Below, one piece after another: positions 1 to 5,804 of a stretch of DNA of 8,309 nucleotides. The notes under the pieces are model-generated. The model was not told where the DNA came from, searched no databases, and worked only from the letters and a program-made list of their open reading frames with translations. Position numbers and translations under genes: made by a program. Source of the stretch: DASSHC01 sp035693105 (lineage in GTDB: Bacteria; Chloroflexota; Chloroflexia; Thermomicrobiales; Thermomicrobiaceae); NCBI GenBank assembly GCA_035693105.1, contig DASSHC010000462.1, forward strand, positions 1 to 8,309, given 5' to 3'. Position 1 is the stretch's first letter; the number at the start of each line of letters is the position of its first letter.

Positions 1-80
1 CCCTGTTGCCCTCAAGGCGCGGCGACGGGGGGAAAGGGGAACGTGGGTGGCGTTGTCGCGACTGCGCGTTGGCCGAGGCA

Positions 81-107
81 GGGCAGACACAGGGGTCTGC
101 CCCTACA
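81..107 (-). repeat. Short hairpin repeat, TGTAGGGGC family, copy 1
   Basis: Bases 81-88 (GGGCAGAC) pair perfectly with 95-102 (GTCTGCCC) around a 6-base loop. Read on the minus strand the element begins with TGTAGGGGC (107-99). The copy at 521-546 begins with the same nine bases and also ends in GCCC, but has a different stem interior. This looks like a dispersed REP-like element of a kind I associate with Chloroflexota chromosomes; the family assignment is from memory. It lies beyond the 3' end of the cupin gene, and no gene can be supported in the first 158 bases around it. Confidence 0.6.
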
Positions 108-151
108 GAATGTCCGCGCGTGCGGTAACTCCAACAAAGGAAATATGGAAC

Positions 152-170
152 GGACCGGTCATCCCGGTCC
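152..170 (-). terminator. Hairpin over the cupin stop codon, possible terminator
   Basis: GGACCGG (152-158) and CCGGTCC (164-170) form a perfect 7-bp stem with a 5-base loop that contains the cupin stop codon. On the minus strand the stem is followed by a moderately T-rich stretch (TATTTCCTTTG within about 15 bases), not a clean U-run. A weak intrinsic terminator is a reasonable reading. Because the hairpin overlaps the end of the coding region, it could instead be chance. Confidence 0.35.
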
Positions 171-500
171 CGGCGCCTGGTCGCGGCCGGGGCTGAGGGC
201 GTTGAGCGTCTCGACCACGGCATCGCCCAGCACGCGAGCGCCGTGCGGCGTGTCGCCGGGGATGACCGCTACCTCGCCAGCGCCGAGCCGGTAGCGCTCG
301 CCGGCGACCTCGAACTCGATCACCCCGCTGAGCACGGCGGTGATCTGCTCCTGGGGATGCTGATGCCGGGGGAAGACGGCGCCGGGCTGGTAGACGTAGC
401 GCACCAGCGTCTGCCGCGCGCCCTGCACCACCTGGCGCGTGATGCCGGGGTAGACCGTCTCCAGCGGCACCGCGTCCCAGTTCAGCCGCGCAACCGGCAC
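159..500 (-). CDS. Small single-domain cupin protein
   Basis: This 113-residue protein is a single cupin (conserved beta-barrel) domain. Cupin motif 1 is at residues 40-60: a PG turn, then HQH (His46, His48), then Glu51-Gln52 and a VLSG turn. Motif 2 is at 75-87, with a PGD-x-PHG signature giving His86. His46, His48, Gln52 and His86 are the expected metal ligands, so a metal-binding fold is likely. Substrate and reaction cannot be read from sequence; the family includes dioxygenases, isomerases, sugar-binding and purely regulatory proteins. The GTG start at 500 is chosen because an AGGAGGGG ribosome-binding site (513-506) lies 5 bases upstream. A longer frame from a TTG at 533 would begin inside a hairpin repeat and is unlikely. 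The last dozen residues are Pro/Gly-rich and probably disordered. The gene is 161 bases downstream of the redoxin gene on the same strand and is probably transcribed separately. The cupin call is firm; the function is unknown. Confidence 0.85.
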   Translation of the reverse strand: MPVARLNWDAVPLETVYPGITRQVVQGARQTLVRYVYQPGAVFPRHQHPQEQITAVLSGVIEFEVAGERYRLGAGEVAVIPGDTPHGARVLGDAVVETLNALSPGRDQAPGPG

Positions 501-505
501 GATTG

Positions 506-513
506 CCCCTCCT
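506..513 (-). promoter_or_regulatory. Ribosome-binding site deciding the cupin start
   Basis: The minus strand reads AGGAGGGG here, a near-perfect Shine-Dalgarno sequence, 5 bases before the GTG at 500. It supports that start over the in-frame TTG at 533, which falls in the neighbouring hairpin repeat. Confidence 0.7.
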
Positions 514-520
514 GATGCGA

Positions 521-546
521 GGGCGGGTTGCAAACCCGCCCCTACA
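521..546 (-). repeat. Short hairpin repeat, TGTAGGGGC family, copy 2
   Basis: GGGCGGGTT (521-529) and AACCCGCCC (533-541) form a perfect 9-bp stem with a 3-base loop. On the minus strand the element starts TGTAGGGGC (546-538), as does copy 1 at 81-107. It sits 8 bases upstream of the cupin ribosome-binding site. If transcribed it would form a strong hairpin in the cupin leader and could affect translation or RNA stability. Confidence 0.6.
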
Positions 547-558
547 ACCGTACCTGCT

Positions 559-607
559 CCCTTCTCCCGCGCACCGGACTCCGTTCGAGAAGGGCTGGGG
601 ATGAGGG
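559..607. repeat. CCCTTCTC...GAGAAGGG hairpin repeat, copy A
   Basis: CCCTTCTC (559-566) pairs with GAGAAGGG (587-594) in a perfect 8-bp stem with a 20-base loop, followed by GGGGATGAGGG. The element at 3957-3995 has the same plan: a C/T-rich arm, its G/A-rich complement, then GGGGTGAGGG. I read the two as degenerate members of one dispersed repeat family. No coding potential is seen in the surrounding gap (501-661). Confidence 0.5.
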
Positions 608-629
608 TTCCCTGCTGAGGGCTCGCGAG

Positions 630-648
630 TGGGCTAGGACCTAGCCCA
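630..648. terminator. Hairpin after the redoxin gene, possible terminator
   Basis: TGGGCTA (630-636) pairs with TAGCCCA (642-648) around a 5-base loop, a perfect 7-bp stem. It begins 14 bases beyond the redoxin stop on the minus strand. No U-run follows, so it is not a textbook intrinsic terminator; a 3'-end stabilising hairpin or a factor-dependent end is equally possible. Confidence 0.35.
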
Positions 649-661
649 GATGCTTGGAGGG

Positions 662-1156
662 TCAGCCAGGCACCCAGCCAGGGACATCGTCGGTCCCCTC
701 AGTGATGTCGACCGCGTCGGCCTGCAGCAGCTCGGCCACCGCGGCACTCAGCTCGTTCATGGCCGGCTTCTGGAAGCCCATCCCCTGGAAGACAACCTGG
801 CCGTCGCGGTTGAGCAGGAAGAGCGAGGGTGTCGCCTGAATGTCGTAGGCGCGCGAGACCTGGTAGTCGTTCTCGTCGAGCAGCAGCGGGAAGGTGATGT
901 TGTAGCGCCGGGCAAAGGAGCGCGTGACGTTGGCCGAGTCCTGTGAGACGCCCCAGACGGTGAAGTGCTCGCCGGGATAGACCTGGCTGATCCGCTCCAA
1001 GAAGGGGAAGGCCGTCTTGCTCGCCTGGCAGGAGGACTTGTAGATGCCGAGCAGCACCGGGCCGCGCGCTAGCGCCTCGGTCAGACTGTACCCCTGATTC
1101 TCGTTGGCGTCCTGCAGAGTGAACTCCGGCGCCACCGCACCGATCTCGACCGCCAT
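662..1156 (-). CDS. Single-cysteine AhpC/TSA-type redoxin
   Basis: The 164-residue protein matches the thioredoxin-fold redoxin (AhpC/TSA) family. It opens with the typical GxxAPEFTLQD stretch (residues 6-16). The active-site region is Y39-KSSCQAS-K47, the strand VWGVSQD is at 68-73, and the cis-proline turn ATPS is at 108-111. Thiol redox chemistry in the cytoplasm is the likely role, since no signal peptide or TM segment is present. Cys43 is the only cysteine in the protein. The second active-site position is Ser46 (CxxS), so it cannot form the CxxC disulfide of TlpA/ResA reductases. It also lacks the usual Thr three residues before the peroxidatic Cys of classical peroxiredoxins. It may be a 1-Cys peroxidase, a monothiol reductase or a binding protein. 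The ATG at 1156 has an AGAGGAG sequence about 10 bases upstream. It lies 30 bases downstream of trpS and is probably co-transcribed with it. Confidence 0.85.
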   Translation of the reverse strand: MAVEIGAVAPEFTLQDANENQGYSLTEALARGPVLLGIYKSSCQASKTAFPFLERISQVYPGEHFTVWGVSQDSANVTRSFARRYNITFPLLLDENDYQVSRAYDIQATPSLFLLNRDGQVVFQGMGFQKPAMNELSAAVAELLQADAVDITEGTDDVPGWVPG

Positions 1157-1186
1157 TTGCTCGCCGCTCCTCTCAAACCCTCGCCG

Positions 1187-2185
1187 TTACGGCAGCCCCA
1201 GCCCCGTCGCCGCGCGCACGCGCTCCATCTTGGCCGCGGCGAGGGCGCGTGCCCGGTCCGCCCCCTCGTGCAGGATGCGCACGACCTCCTGCGGCTGGGC
1301 GGAGAGCTCTGCCAGCCGCTGCTGAAGCGGCGCCAGCCCCTCGACCACGATCTCGGCCAGGTCGCCCTTGAAGGCGCCGTAGCCCTGGCCGGCGTAGCGG
1401 CGCTCGATCTCGCCCATCGGATCGCCGGTGAAGAGGCCGTAGATCGTCATCAGATTCGCGATGGCCGGCTTATTCGCCTCGTCGTAGCGCACCTCCGCCT
1501 CAGAGTCGGTGACGGCGCGGCGGATCTTGCGCCGGATAACGTCGGCGCTGTCGGCCAGCTCGATGCGGCTGGCCGCCTCGACGTCGCTCTTGCTCATCTT
1601 GCGCGCCGGCTCGGTCAGCGACATGATGCGCGCCCCCTCCGGCTTGATGTCCGGCTCGGGCACCACGAAGGTCTCACCGAAGGTGTTGTTGAAGCGAATG
1701 GCCAGGTCGCGCGTCAGCTCGATGTGCTGCTTCTGATCCTCGCCGACCGGCACCAGGGCGGCGTCGTACATCAGGATATCGGCCGCCTGCAGCACCGGAT
1801 AGAAGAAGAGGCCGGCGCCGACGCGCTCACTCCCGCGCGACTTCTCCTTGAACTGGATCATGCGGCCCAGCTCGCCGAAGCCGGCCAGCGTGCCGAGGAT
1901 CCAGGCCAGCTCGCTGTGCTCGCGCACATCCGACTGCGCGAAGAGGATCGAGCGCGCCGGGTCGATCCCGGCGGCCAGCAGCACGGTGCCCAGCTCCAGA
2001 TTGCGCGCGCGCAGGTCGGCGGCGTCGTACGGCAGCGTCATGGCGTGCAGGTCGACGATGCAGAAGACGTTGTCGTACAGCTCCTGTTGCCGGGCCCAGT
2101 TACGGATGGCGCCCAGGTAGTTGCCCAGGTGGATATTCCCGGTGGGCTGGATGCCCGAGAAGACGCGCGGTAAGTTCCCCGCCAT
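1187..2185 (-). CDS. trpS: Tryptophanyl-tRNA synthetase
   Basis: This class Ic aminoacyl-tRNA synthetase activates tryptophan with ATP and charges tRNA(Trp) in the cytoplasm. At 332 residues it has the normal bacterial length. It begins with the family signature VFSGIQPTG (8-16) and the HIGH-type motif IHLGN (18-22). The Rossmann-fold core includes an FYPVLQAADIL segment (128-138) and a VGEDQKQH segment (147-154) typical of the tryptophan/ATP pocket. The second class I signature KMSKS is at 196-200. A helical C-terminal part follows to residue 332. The ATG at 2185 is chosen because family members start only a few residues before VFSGIQPTG. An in-frame GTG at 2251 would add 22 unconserved residues, but it lies right where a TATAAT-driven transcript would begin. 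The ribosome-binding site before 2185 is weak (a GGGAGAG about 12 bases upstream). It is the first gene of a probable trpS-redoxin unit and is divergent from the sigma-factor gene. Confidence 0.95.
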   Translation of the reverse strand: MAGNLPRVFSGIQPTGNIHLGNYLGAIRNWARQQELYDNVFCIVDLHAMTLPYDAADLRARNLELGTVLLAAGIDPARSILFAQSDVREHSELAWILGTLAGFGELGRMIQFKEKSRGSERVGAGLFFYPVLQAADILMYDAALVPVGEDQKQHIELTRDLAIRFNNTFGETFVVPEPDIKPEGARIMSLTEPARKMSKSDVEAASRIELADSADVIRRKIRRAVTDSEAEVRYDEANKPAIANLMTIYGLFTGDPMGEIERRYAGQGYGAFKGDLAEIVVEGLAPLQQRLAELSAQPQEVVRILHEGADRARALAAAKMERVRAATGLGLP

Positions 2186-2258
2186 CCGTGGTTCGCTCTC
2201 TCCCTGCTCCGAAACGCCAGCTTGGGCCAGCGTGACTCCGGCCCCAAACACCTATTCT

Positions 2259-2264
2259 ATTATA
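2259..2264 (-). promoter_or_regulatory. -10 element of the trpS promoter
   Basis: On the minus strand 2264-2259 reads TATAAT, an exact housekeeping -10 hexamer in an otherwise very GC-rich region. No good TTGACA-like -35 is seen at the right distance. Transcription would start around 2252, giving a leader of about 66 bases to the ATG at 2185. That is too short for a T-box, and no other riboswitch is recognisable. Confidence 0.5.
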
Positions 2265-2294
2265 GGCGTAAGAGTGGTGGGAGCCGTACCGGGT

Positions 2295-2300
2295 TAGAAT
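2295..2300 (+). promoter_or_regulatory. Possible -10 element for the sigma/anti-sigma pair
   Basis: TAGAAT on the plus strand matches the housekeeping -10 consensus at five of six positions and lies about 90 bases before the sigma-factor ATG. No convincing -35 box accompanies it, and I could not identify an ECF-type autoregulated promoter. This is a weak candidate. Confidence 0.2.
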
Positions 2301-2387
2301 GTGGCCGACGAATCCTTTGGGCGGGGGGCGGACGTAGATTGAAGTGCAACAGGCCGGCCTTGCCGGGTTGATGCTGACTAGGGCGGC

Positions 2388-2975
2388 ATGAGCTTCGAGT
2401 TCCAAGACCTCTCCGATGCCGAGCTGGTTCAGCGCATGGCCGAGGGCGATGTCGCCGCGCTGGAGGAGCTCTACACCCGCTATGCGCGCCCGGTCTTTTC
2501 CTTCGCCGTGCGAATCGTGGGGGACAATCTGGTGGCCGAGGAGATCTTACAGGAGGCGTTCGTGCGAGCCTGGCGGCAGTCCGATCGCTTCGAGTTCTCC
2601 CGGGGCAGCTTCCCCAGTTGGTTGCTGAGCATCACCCATAACCTGGCGATCGACGAGGTGCGCCGGCGCCAGCGGCGCCCGCAGCGCGCCGATTCGGTCG
2701 ATATCAGCGACGTGCTGCGGCAGGAGATCGACGAGTCGGCCAATGTCGAGGAGGCCGCCGAGGCGTCCGAATTGCGCGAGCGCATCCAGGGCGCGATGGC
2801 GCACCTCCCCGAGGCCCAGCGGCGCGTGATCGAGCTGGCCTACTTCGAGGGGCTGACCCAGCGCGAGATCGCCGGGCTACTGGAGGAGCCCCTGGGCACC
2901 ATCAAGACGCGTATGCGGCTGGCGATGCAGAAGCTGAAGGAGTACCTGGCGACGGAGGAGGGCGCGCGGAACTGA
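2388..2975 (+). CDS. ECF-type RNA polymerase sigma factor (SigK/RskA-associated type)
   Basis: This 195-residue protein has the two-domain plan of extracytoplasmic-function sigma factors, which bind core RNA polymerase and redirect it to a small regulon. Sigma region 2 spans about residues 28-95: LYTRYARPVFSFAVRIVGD, then AEEILQEAFVRAWRQ for core and -10 contact. An acidic linker at 100-128 leads to region 4 (about 131-185). There LPEAQRRVIELAYFEGLTQREIA and the recognition helix LGTIKTRMRLAM form the helix-turn-helix for the -35 element. Its stop codon overlaps the start of the anti-sigma gene by one base (TGATG), so the two are translationally coupled and should be made in fixed ratio. The partner type (zinc-finger plus RskA domain) points to the SigK-like ECF group. 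Inducing signal and regulon are unknown. The ATG at 2388 has only a weak ribosome-binding site (AGGG six bases upstream). Confidence 0.92.
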   Translation: MSFEFQDLSDAELVQRMAEGDVAALEELYTRYARPVFSFAVRIVGDNLVAEEILQEAFVRAWRQSDRFEFSRGSFPSWLLSITHNLAIDEVRRRQRRPQRADSVDISDVLRQEIDESANVEEAAEASELRERIQGAMAHLPEAQRRVIELAYFEGLTQREIAGLLEEPLGTIKTRMRLAMQKLKEYLATEEGARN

Positions 2976-3745
2976 TGCAGGAGGACGGCCACGGCCATAT
3001 CCGAGATTTGATCGCGCCCTACGTGCTGGGGGCGCTGGAGCCGGACGAGCTCGAAGAAGTCGAGCTGCACCTGCTCCATTGCCCGGCCTGTCAGGCGCTG
3101 GTCGATGAGGAACGGCAGGTGGCGCTCCTACTCCCGTACCTCGCGGCGCCGCTCGCCGTGCCGCGCCGGGCGCGCCGCCAGTTGCTCGGGCGCGTGCGCG
3201 ACGAGGAGCCGCTGCCGGCTGGTTCGCGCACCTCGCGCATCCCGATCGGCGTCCTGCGCATCAGTTGGTTCGCCGCCACGGTCGCCGCCGTGCTGGCCCT
3301 GATCTTCGCCGTGCACAGCTACCAGATGCAGAACCAGATCGCCAGCCAGAACAACCAACTGCTGACGCTGGAGGGCCAGCAGGAGACCGTCGTCTCCTTC
3401 GTGGCCGAGCACGGCGGGTTCGCCACCCGCCTGCAAGACACCGGCATGGGCGGCAGCGCCCAGGGCGCCATCATCGTCGACCCGAACGGCAACAGCGCCA
3501 TGATGGTCGTCGATGGGTTGACCAAGCCCCGGCCCGGACACGCCTACGTCGTCTGGGTGGTGCGCGGCCAGGACCACGTCAAGGTGGGGCTGCTGCCGGT
3601 CGACAACCAGGGCCACGCCGTGCTGCGCATCGTGCTCCCCGAGGCGGTGGTCAGCTTCGACAGCATCATCGTGACCGACGAATCCGGCCCCGCGGTCGCC
3701 TTCCCCAGCGGCACGCACCTCCTCTCCGCGCACGTCAACCCGTAG
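2975..3745 (+). CDS. Membrane anti-sigma factor, zinc-finger N-domain and RskA-like C-domain
   Basis: The 256-residue protein should bind and silence the sigma factor encoded just upstream until an envelope signal releases it. The cytoplasmic N-domain (1-75) has the anti-sigma zinc-finger pattern: His8, then HLLHCPAC giving His32, Cys36 and Cys39 (H-x3-C-x2-C), next to the family motif APYVLGALEPDE. An Arg-rich linker (64-75) leads to one TM helix at about 97-114, consistent with N-in topology. A short Gln/Asn-rich, probably coiled stretch (117-136) follows. The outer C-domain (about 160-256) resembles the RskA family, with GHAYVVWVVRGQDHVKVG as its recognisable core. Release in this family usually involves regulated intramembrane proteolysis; nothing here shows which protease. 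A GGAGGAGGG ribosome-binding site lies 12 bases before the ATG inside the sigma gene. The next plus-strand gene is over 2 kb away, so this is a two-gene operon. Confidence 0.9.
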   Translation: MQEDGHGHIRDLIAPYVLGALEPDELEEVELHLLHCPACQALVDEERQVALLLPYLAAPLAVPRRARRQLLGRVRDEEPLPAGSRTSRIPIGVLRISWFAATVAAVLALIFAVHSYQMQNQIASQNNQLLTLEGQQETVVSFVAEHGGFATRLQDTGMGGSAQGAIIVDPNGNSAMMVVDGLTKPRPGHAYVVWVVRGQDHVKVGLLPVDNQGHAVLRIVLPEAVVSFDSIIVTDESGPAVAFPSGTHLLSAHVNP

Positions 3746-3767
3746 AACCGGTCCGCACCCCCCGCAC

Positions 3768-3920
3768 GTGCCCATCGACGACGGTGGGTGCCGCACCAAG
3801 ACGGATCCCTCGACTGCGCTCGGGATGACGAGGTCAATTTGGGGCAGACGACGGGGAATTGCCTCGTCCGATAGGCCGCCTCCCTCTCCCGGTCATCCCG
3901 AGCCCGGTCGAGGGATCCGT
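3768..3920. repeat. 153-base inverted-repeat element, copy 1
   Basis: The core is a pair of 29-base inverted arms, 3801-3829 (starts ACGGATCCCTCGACTG, ends CGGGATGAC) and 3892-3920, with two mismatches, around a 62-base centre. The same element recurs at 8086-8238 with exactly the same total length. The shared parts include the left flank (GTGCCCATCG and TGGGTGCCGC) and the centre (GCCTCGTCCGATAGGCC). It starts 22 bases after the anti-sigma stop and faces the minus-strand gene ending at 3999. It has no protein-coding content, and I know the arm sequence as a common dispersed repeat type in GC-rich environmental genomes. A bidirectional terminator or a MITE/REP-like non-autonomous element are the leading readings. 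Confidence 0.8.
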
Positions 3921-3956
3921 CCGCACAAGCCACCCAGCCGTATTCGATGGCCAGTG

Positions 3957-3995
3957 CCCCTCTCCCCCGCAGGGGAGAGGGGTCAGGGGTGAGGG
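3957..3995. repeat. CCCCTCTCCCC...GGGGAGAGGGG hairpin repeat, copy B
   Basis: Bases 3957-3967 and 3972-3982 form a perfect 11-bp stem with a 4-base loop, followed by GGGGTGAGGG. It is related in plan to the element at 559-607. It begins just past the stop codon of the secreted-protein gene (minus strand, 3999), so it could end that transcript, although there is no U-run. With the 153-base element it fills most of the convergent gap 3746-3998. Confidence 0.6.
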
Positions 3996-3998
3996 CCG

Positions 3999-5804
3999 CT
4001 ACGGCGCCGGAGCCGCCGGCGCCGTGATCAGCAGCGGCGAGAAGACGCTCGAGCCGTCGCCCGCCACCGCGTAGTTGACGTTGTTCGAGACCGCCGCCAG
4101 GCTGCCGCTGCCGCCGGTGACGGCGATCACCGCCGAGCCCTGGAAACCGGCCGGCAGGTTAGTCTGATCCAGCGTATAGAGGGTCTGCCCCTGGTGCGGC
4201 GCCAGCGCGCCGTTCTGGGCCGTGACCTGCGCGCCGGTGGTGTCGTAGTAGGTCACGGTGAACTGGATCGAGGCGTCCGCCGGGTTGAAGAGGTTGATGC
4301 CCGAGGTATCGCCCGCGCCCGTGGCGTCACCCTTCTGGATGAGCGGCAGCGCCAGCATGTCGCCGCTGGCGGGGAGCTGGCTGGTGTCGGTCACCAGGTA
4401 GGACATCGCCTCGGTGGTGGTGTACTTGACCTCGTCCAGCGTGACCAGGAAGGCCCCCTGCCCGGACAGCGAGGCCGAGCCGAGGAAGTTCTCGCCCGCG
4501 GCCGCCTCATCCGGCACGTAGACGAAGTTCATGCCGTTGGCCGGGAGTTGGACGTTGCTGCTCAAGAGCGGCGTGCCGTCCTGGCGGTAGTAGGTGATGG
4601 TGACGTTGTTGGCGGTGTCGCTGATGTTGACCAGGTTGATGCCGGTCTTCCAATTCTGATAGCCGCGGAAGACCAGCGGCGCGTAGACGGTCGTGCTCCC
4701 CATCGGCTCCGCCACGTTGATCAGCGCCATCTTGGTGGACGGCTTGACGCGGTCGACTAGCGCCGTGATCGTATCCGTCGCGCTCAGCTTGGCCGAGCCG
4801 ATCCAGCCGGTGTTGACCAGATCCGCCAGATTGATCGTCTGCGACTGACCGGCACCGACCGTCCAGTTCCGGGTCACGTCGCCGCCGGTCGACTGATTGG
4901 CGGCCACGGTCAGGTCGAGCGTGACGGTGGTCGCGGCCGTGTTCGGGTTGCTGACGTGGATGATCGACTCCCAGTCGTTGTTGCGCTGCACGATCGGCAG
5001 GTAGATGGTCGAGCCGAGCGTGTCGGTGCCGACCGCGGTGTAGCCATCGACCGCGGTGGCGTTGGCGCTGGTGGTGAGGTCGTTCAGCGCGGTCGGCATC
5101 ACCTGCTTCTCGGCGCCCGCGATCCGCGGCGCGCGCGAGCAGTCGGCCGCGGTGGGAGCCTCGACCGTGTAGGTGTACTTGACGCTGTAGGTGGCGCCGG
5201 TCGGCGGCTCGGCACCCCCCAGGCTCCAGTCGATATTGAAGGTCGTGTCGTTCACCGGGACGACGTTGTAGTCGGTTGCCGCGATGTAGGTCGTGCTGCC
5301 GTAGGTCACGGCATCCACGCTTTTCAAGGTCTGACCCGCCTGGAGGGTGATCACATCGGCGCCGTTGGCCACGCCGCGGGTCGTCGCCACGGTGGCGGTC
5401 TTCTCCTGCGTGCCGGTGCCACCCGGCGTGCAGATATCATCCGGCAGATCGGTGCTGTTCCAGCTCGCCGTCGCCACCAGCAGCCCGCCCGGTGCGGGCA
5501 CGCCGAGCGCGGCGGCGCTCATCTGGATCGAGCTGTGGGCGTCGATGGTCACGCTGCTGGTCGTCGTGTTGAAGCCCACGACGACCGAGCTGGCCTCCAG
5601 ATTCTGGATCGTGACCGCGCCGTTCCAGGGGCCGGCGCCCGCCAGCGTCTCGCCGTTGGGCACCCAGGGGAAGTAGAGCGAGGTCATCACGCTCTGGTCG
5701 GTGATCGGGGCCGCCGCGGCCAGGCTGGCCGCGCCGCCGAACAGGGTGACGACCAGCGCCAGGGCCGCCACGAGGCTGAGTATGCGTGGTCTGCGTGTGA
5801 ACAT
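3999..5804 (-). CDS. Secreted beta-repeat protein
   Basis: The 601-residue protein starts with a clear signal peptide: RRPR, a hydrophobic core at 9-30, and cleavage probable after the Ala run near 31-33. It is therefore exported, with no C-terminal anchor, LPxTG or later TM segment. Three clear repeats of about 90-100 residues lie at 266-354, 371-460 and 482-578. Each runs from a 'YLPIV/YAPLV/ALPLI' strand through an 'INLVN' strand, a 'TYY-x-x-x-G' turn and a 'GSA-L' strand. A diverged first unit is at about 43-115 (LYFPWVP...TIQNLE), and FSPLLI at 588-593 resembles the first strand of a further unit. Between the first two units, residues 137-214 form a different domain with TDYNV, FNIDW and PPTGATYSVKYTYTV. 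This pattern recalls beta domains of phage-tail/baseplate-associated proteins. The only cysteines, Cys125 and Cys222, bracket that insert and could pair. The ATG at 5804 has AGGAAG 5 bases upstream. Function is unknown; surface adhesion or matrix is plausible from the architecture only. Confidence 0.85.
   Translation of the reverse strand: MFTRRPRILSLVAALALVVTLFGGAASLAAAAPITDQSVMTSLYFPWVPNGETLAGAGPWNGAVTIQNLEASSVVVGFNTTTSSVTIDAHSSIQMSAAALGVPAPGGLLVATASWNSTDLPDDICTPGGTGTQEKTATVATTRGVANGADVITLQAGQTLKSVDAVTYGSTTYIAATDYNVVPVNDTTFNIDWSLGGAEPPTGATYSVKYTYTVEAPTAADCSRAPRIAGAEKQVMPTALNDLTTSANATAVDGYTAVGTDTLGSTIYLPIVQRNNDWESIIHVSNPNTAATTVTLDLTVAANQSTGGDVTRNWTVGAGQSQTINLADLVNTGWIGSAKLSATDTITALVDRVKPSTKMALINVAEPMGSTTVYAPLVFRGYQNWKTGINLVNISDTANNVTITYYRQDGTPLLSSNVQLPANGMNFVYVPDEAAAGENFLGSASLSGQGAFLVTLDEVKYTTTEAMSYLVTDTSQLPASGDMLALPLIQKGDATGAGDTSGINLFNPADASIQFTVTYYDTTGAQVTAQNGALAPHQGQTLYTLDQTNLPAGFQGSAVIAVTGGSGSLAAVSNNVNYAVAGDGSSVFSPLLITAPAAPAP

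Noticed and set aside
1..158. Partial gene at the left edge
   Set aside because: No frame shows recognisable protein sequence; the stretch holds only a hairpin repeat at 81-107.
1157..2173. Long plus-strand open frame of 338 codons opposite trpS
   Set aside because: It is antisense to trpS, rich in Arg/Ala/Gln as expected from GC-rich shadows, and shows no family motif.
2186..2258. T-box or other riboswitch in the trpS leader
   Set aside because: The predicted leader is about 66 bases, too short for a T-box, and has no T-box sequence or terminator/antiterminator pair.
2351..2360. Palindrome AGGCCGGCCT upstream of the sigma-factor gene as an operator
   Set aside because: Short GC palindromes are frequent by chance in this composition, and no second copy supports an operator.
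3791..3929. Target-site duplication around repeat copy 1 (CCGCACCAAG at 3791-3800, CCGCACAAG at 3921-3929)
   Set aside because: The match needs a one-base gap, the left part belongs to the conserved 153-base unit, and copy 2 shows no such pair.
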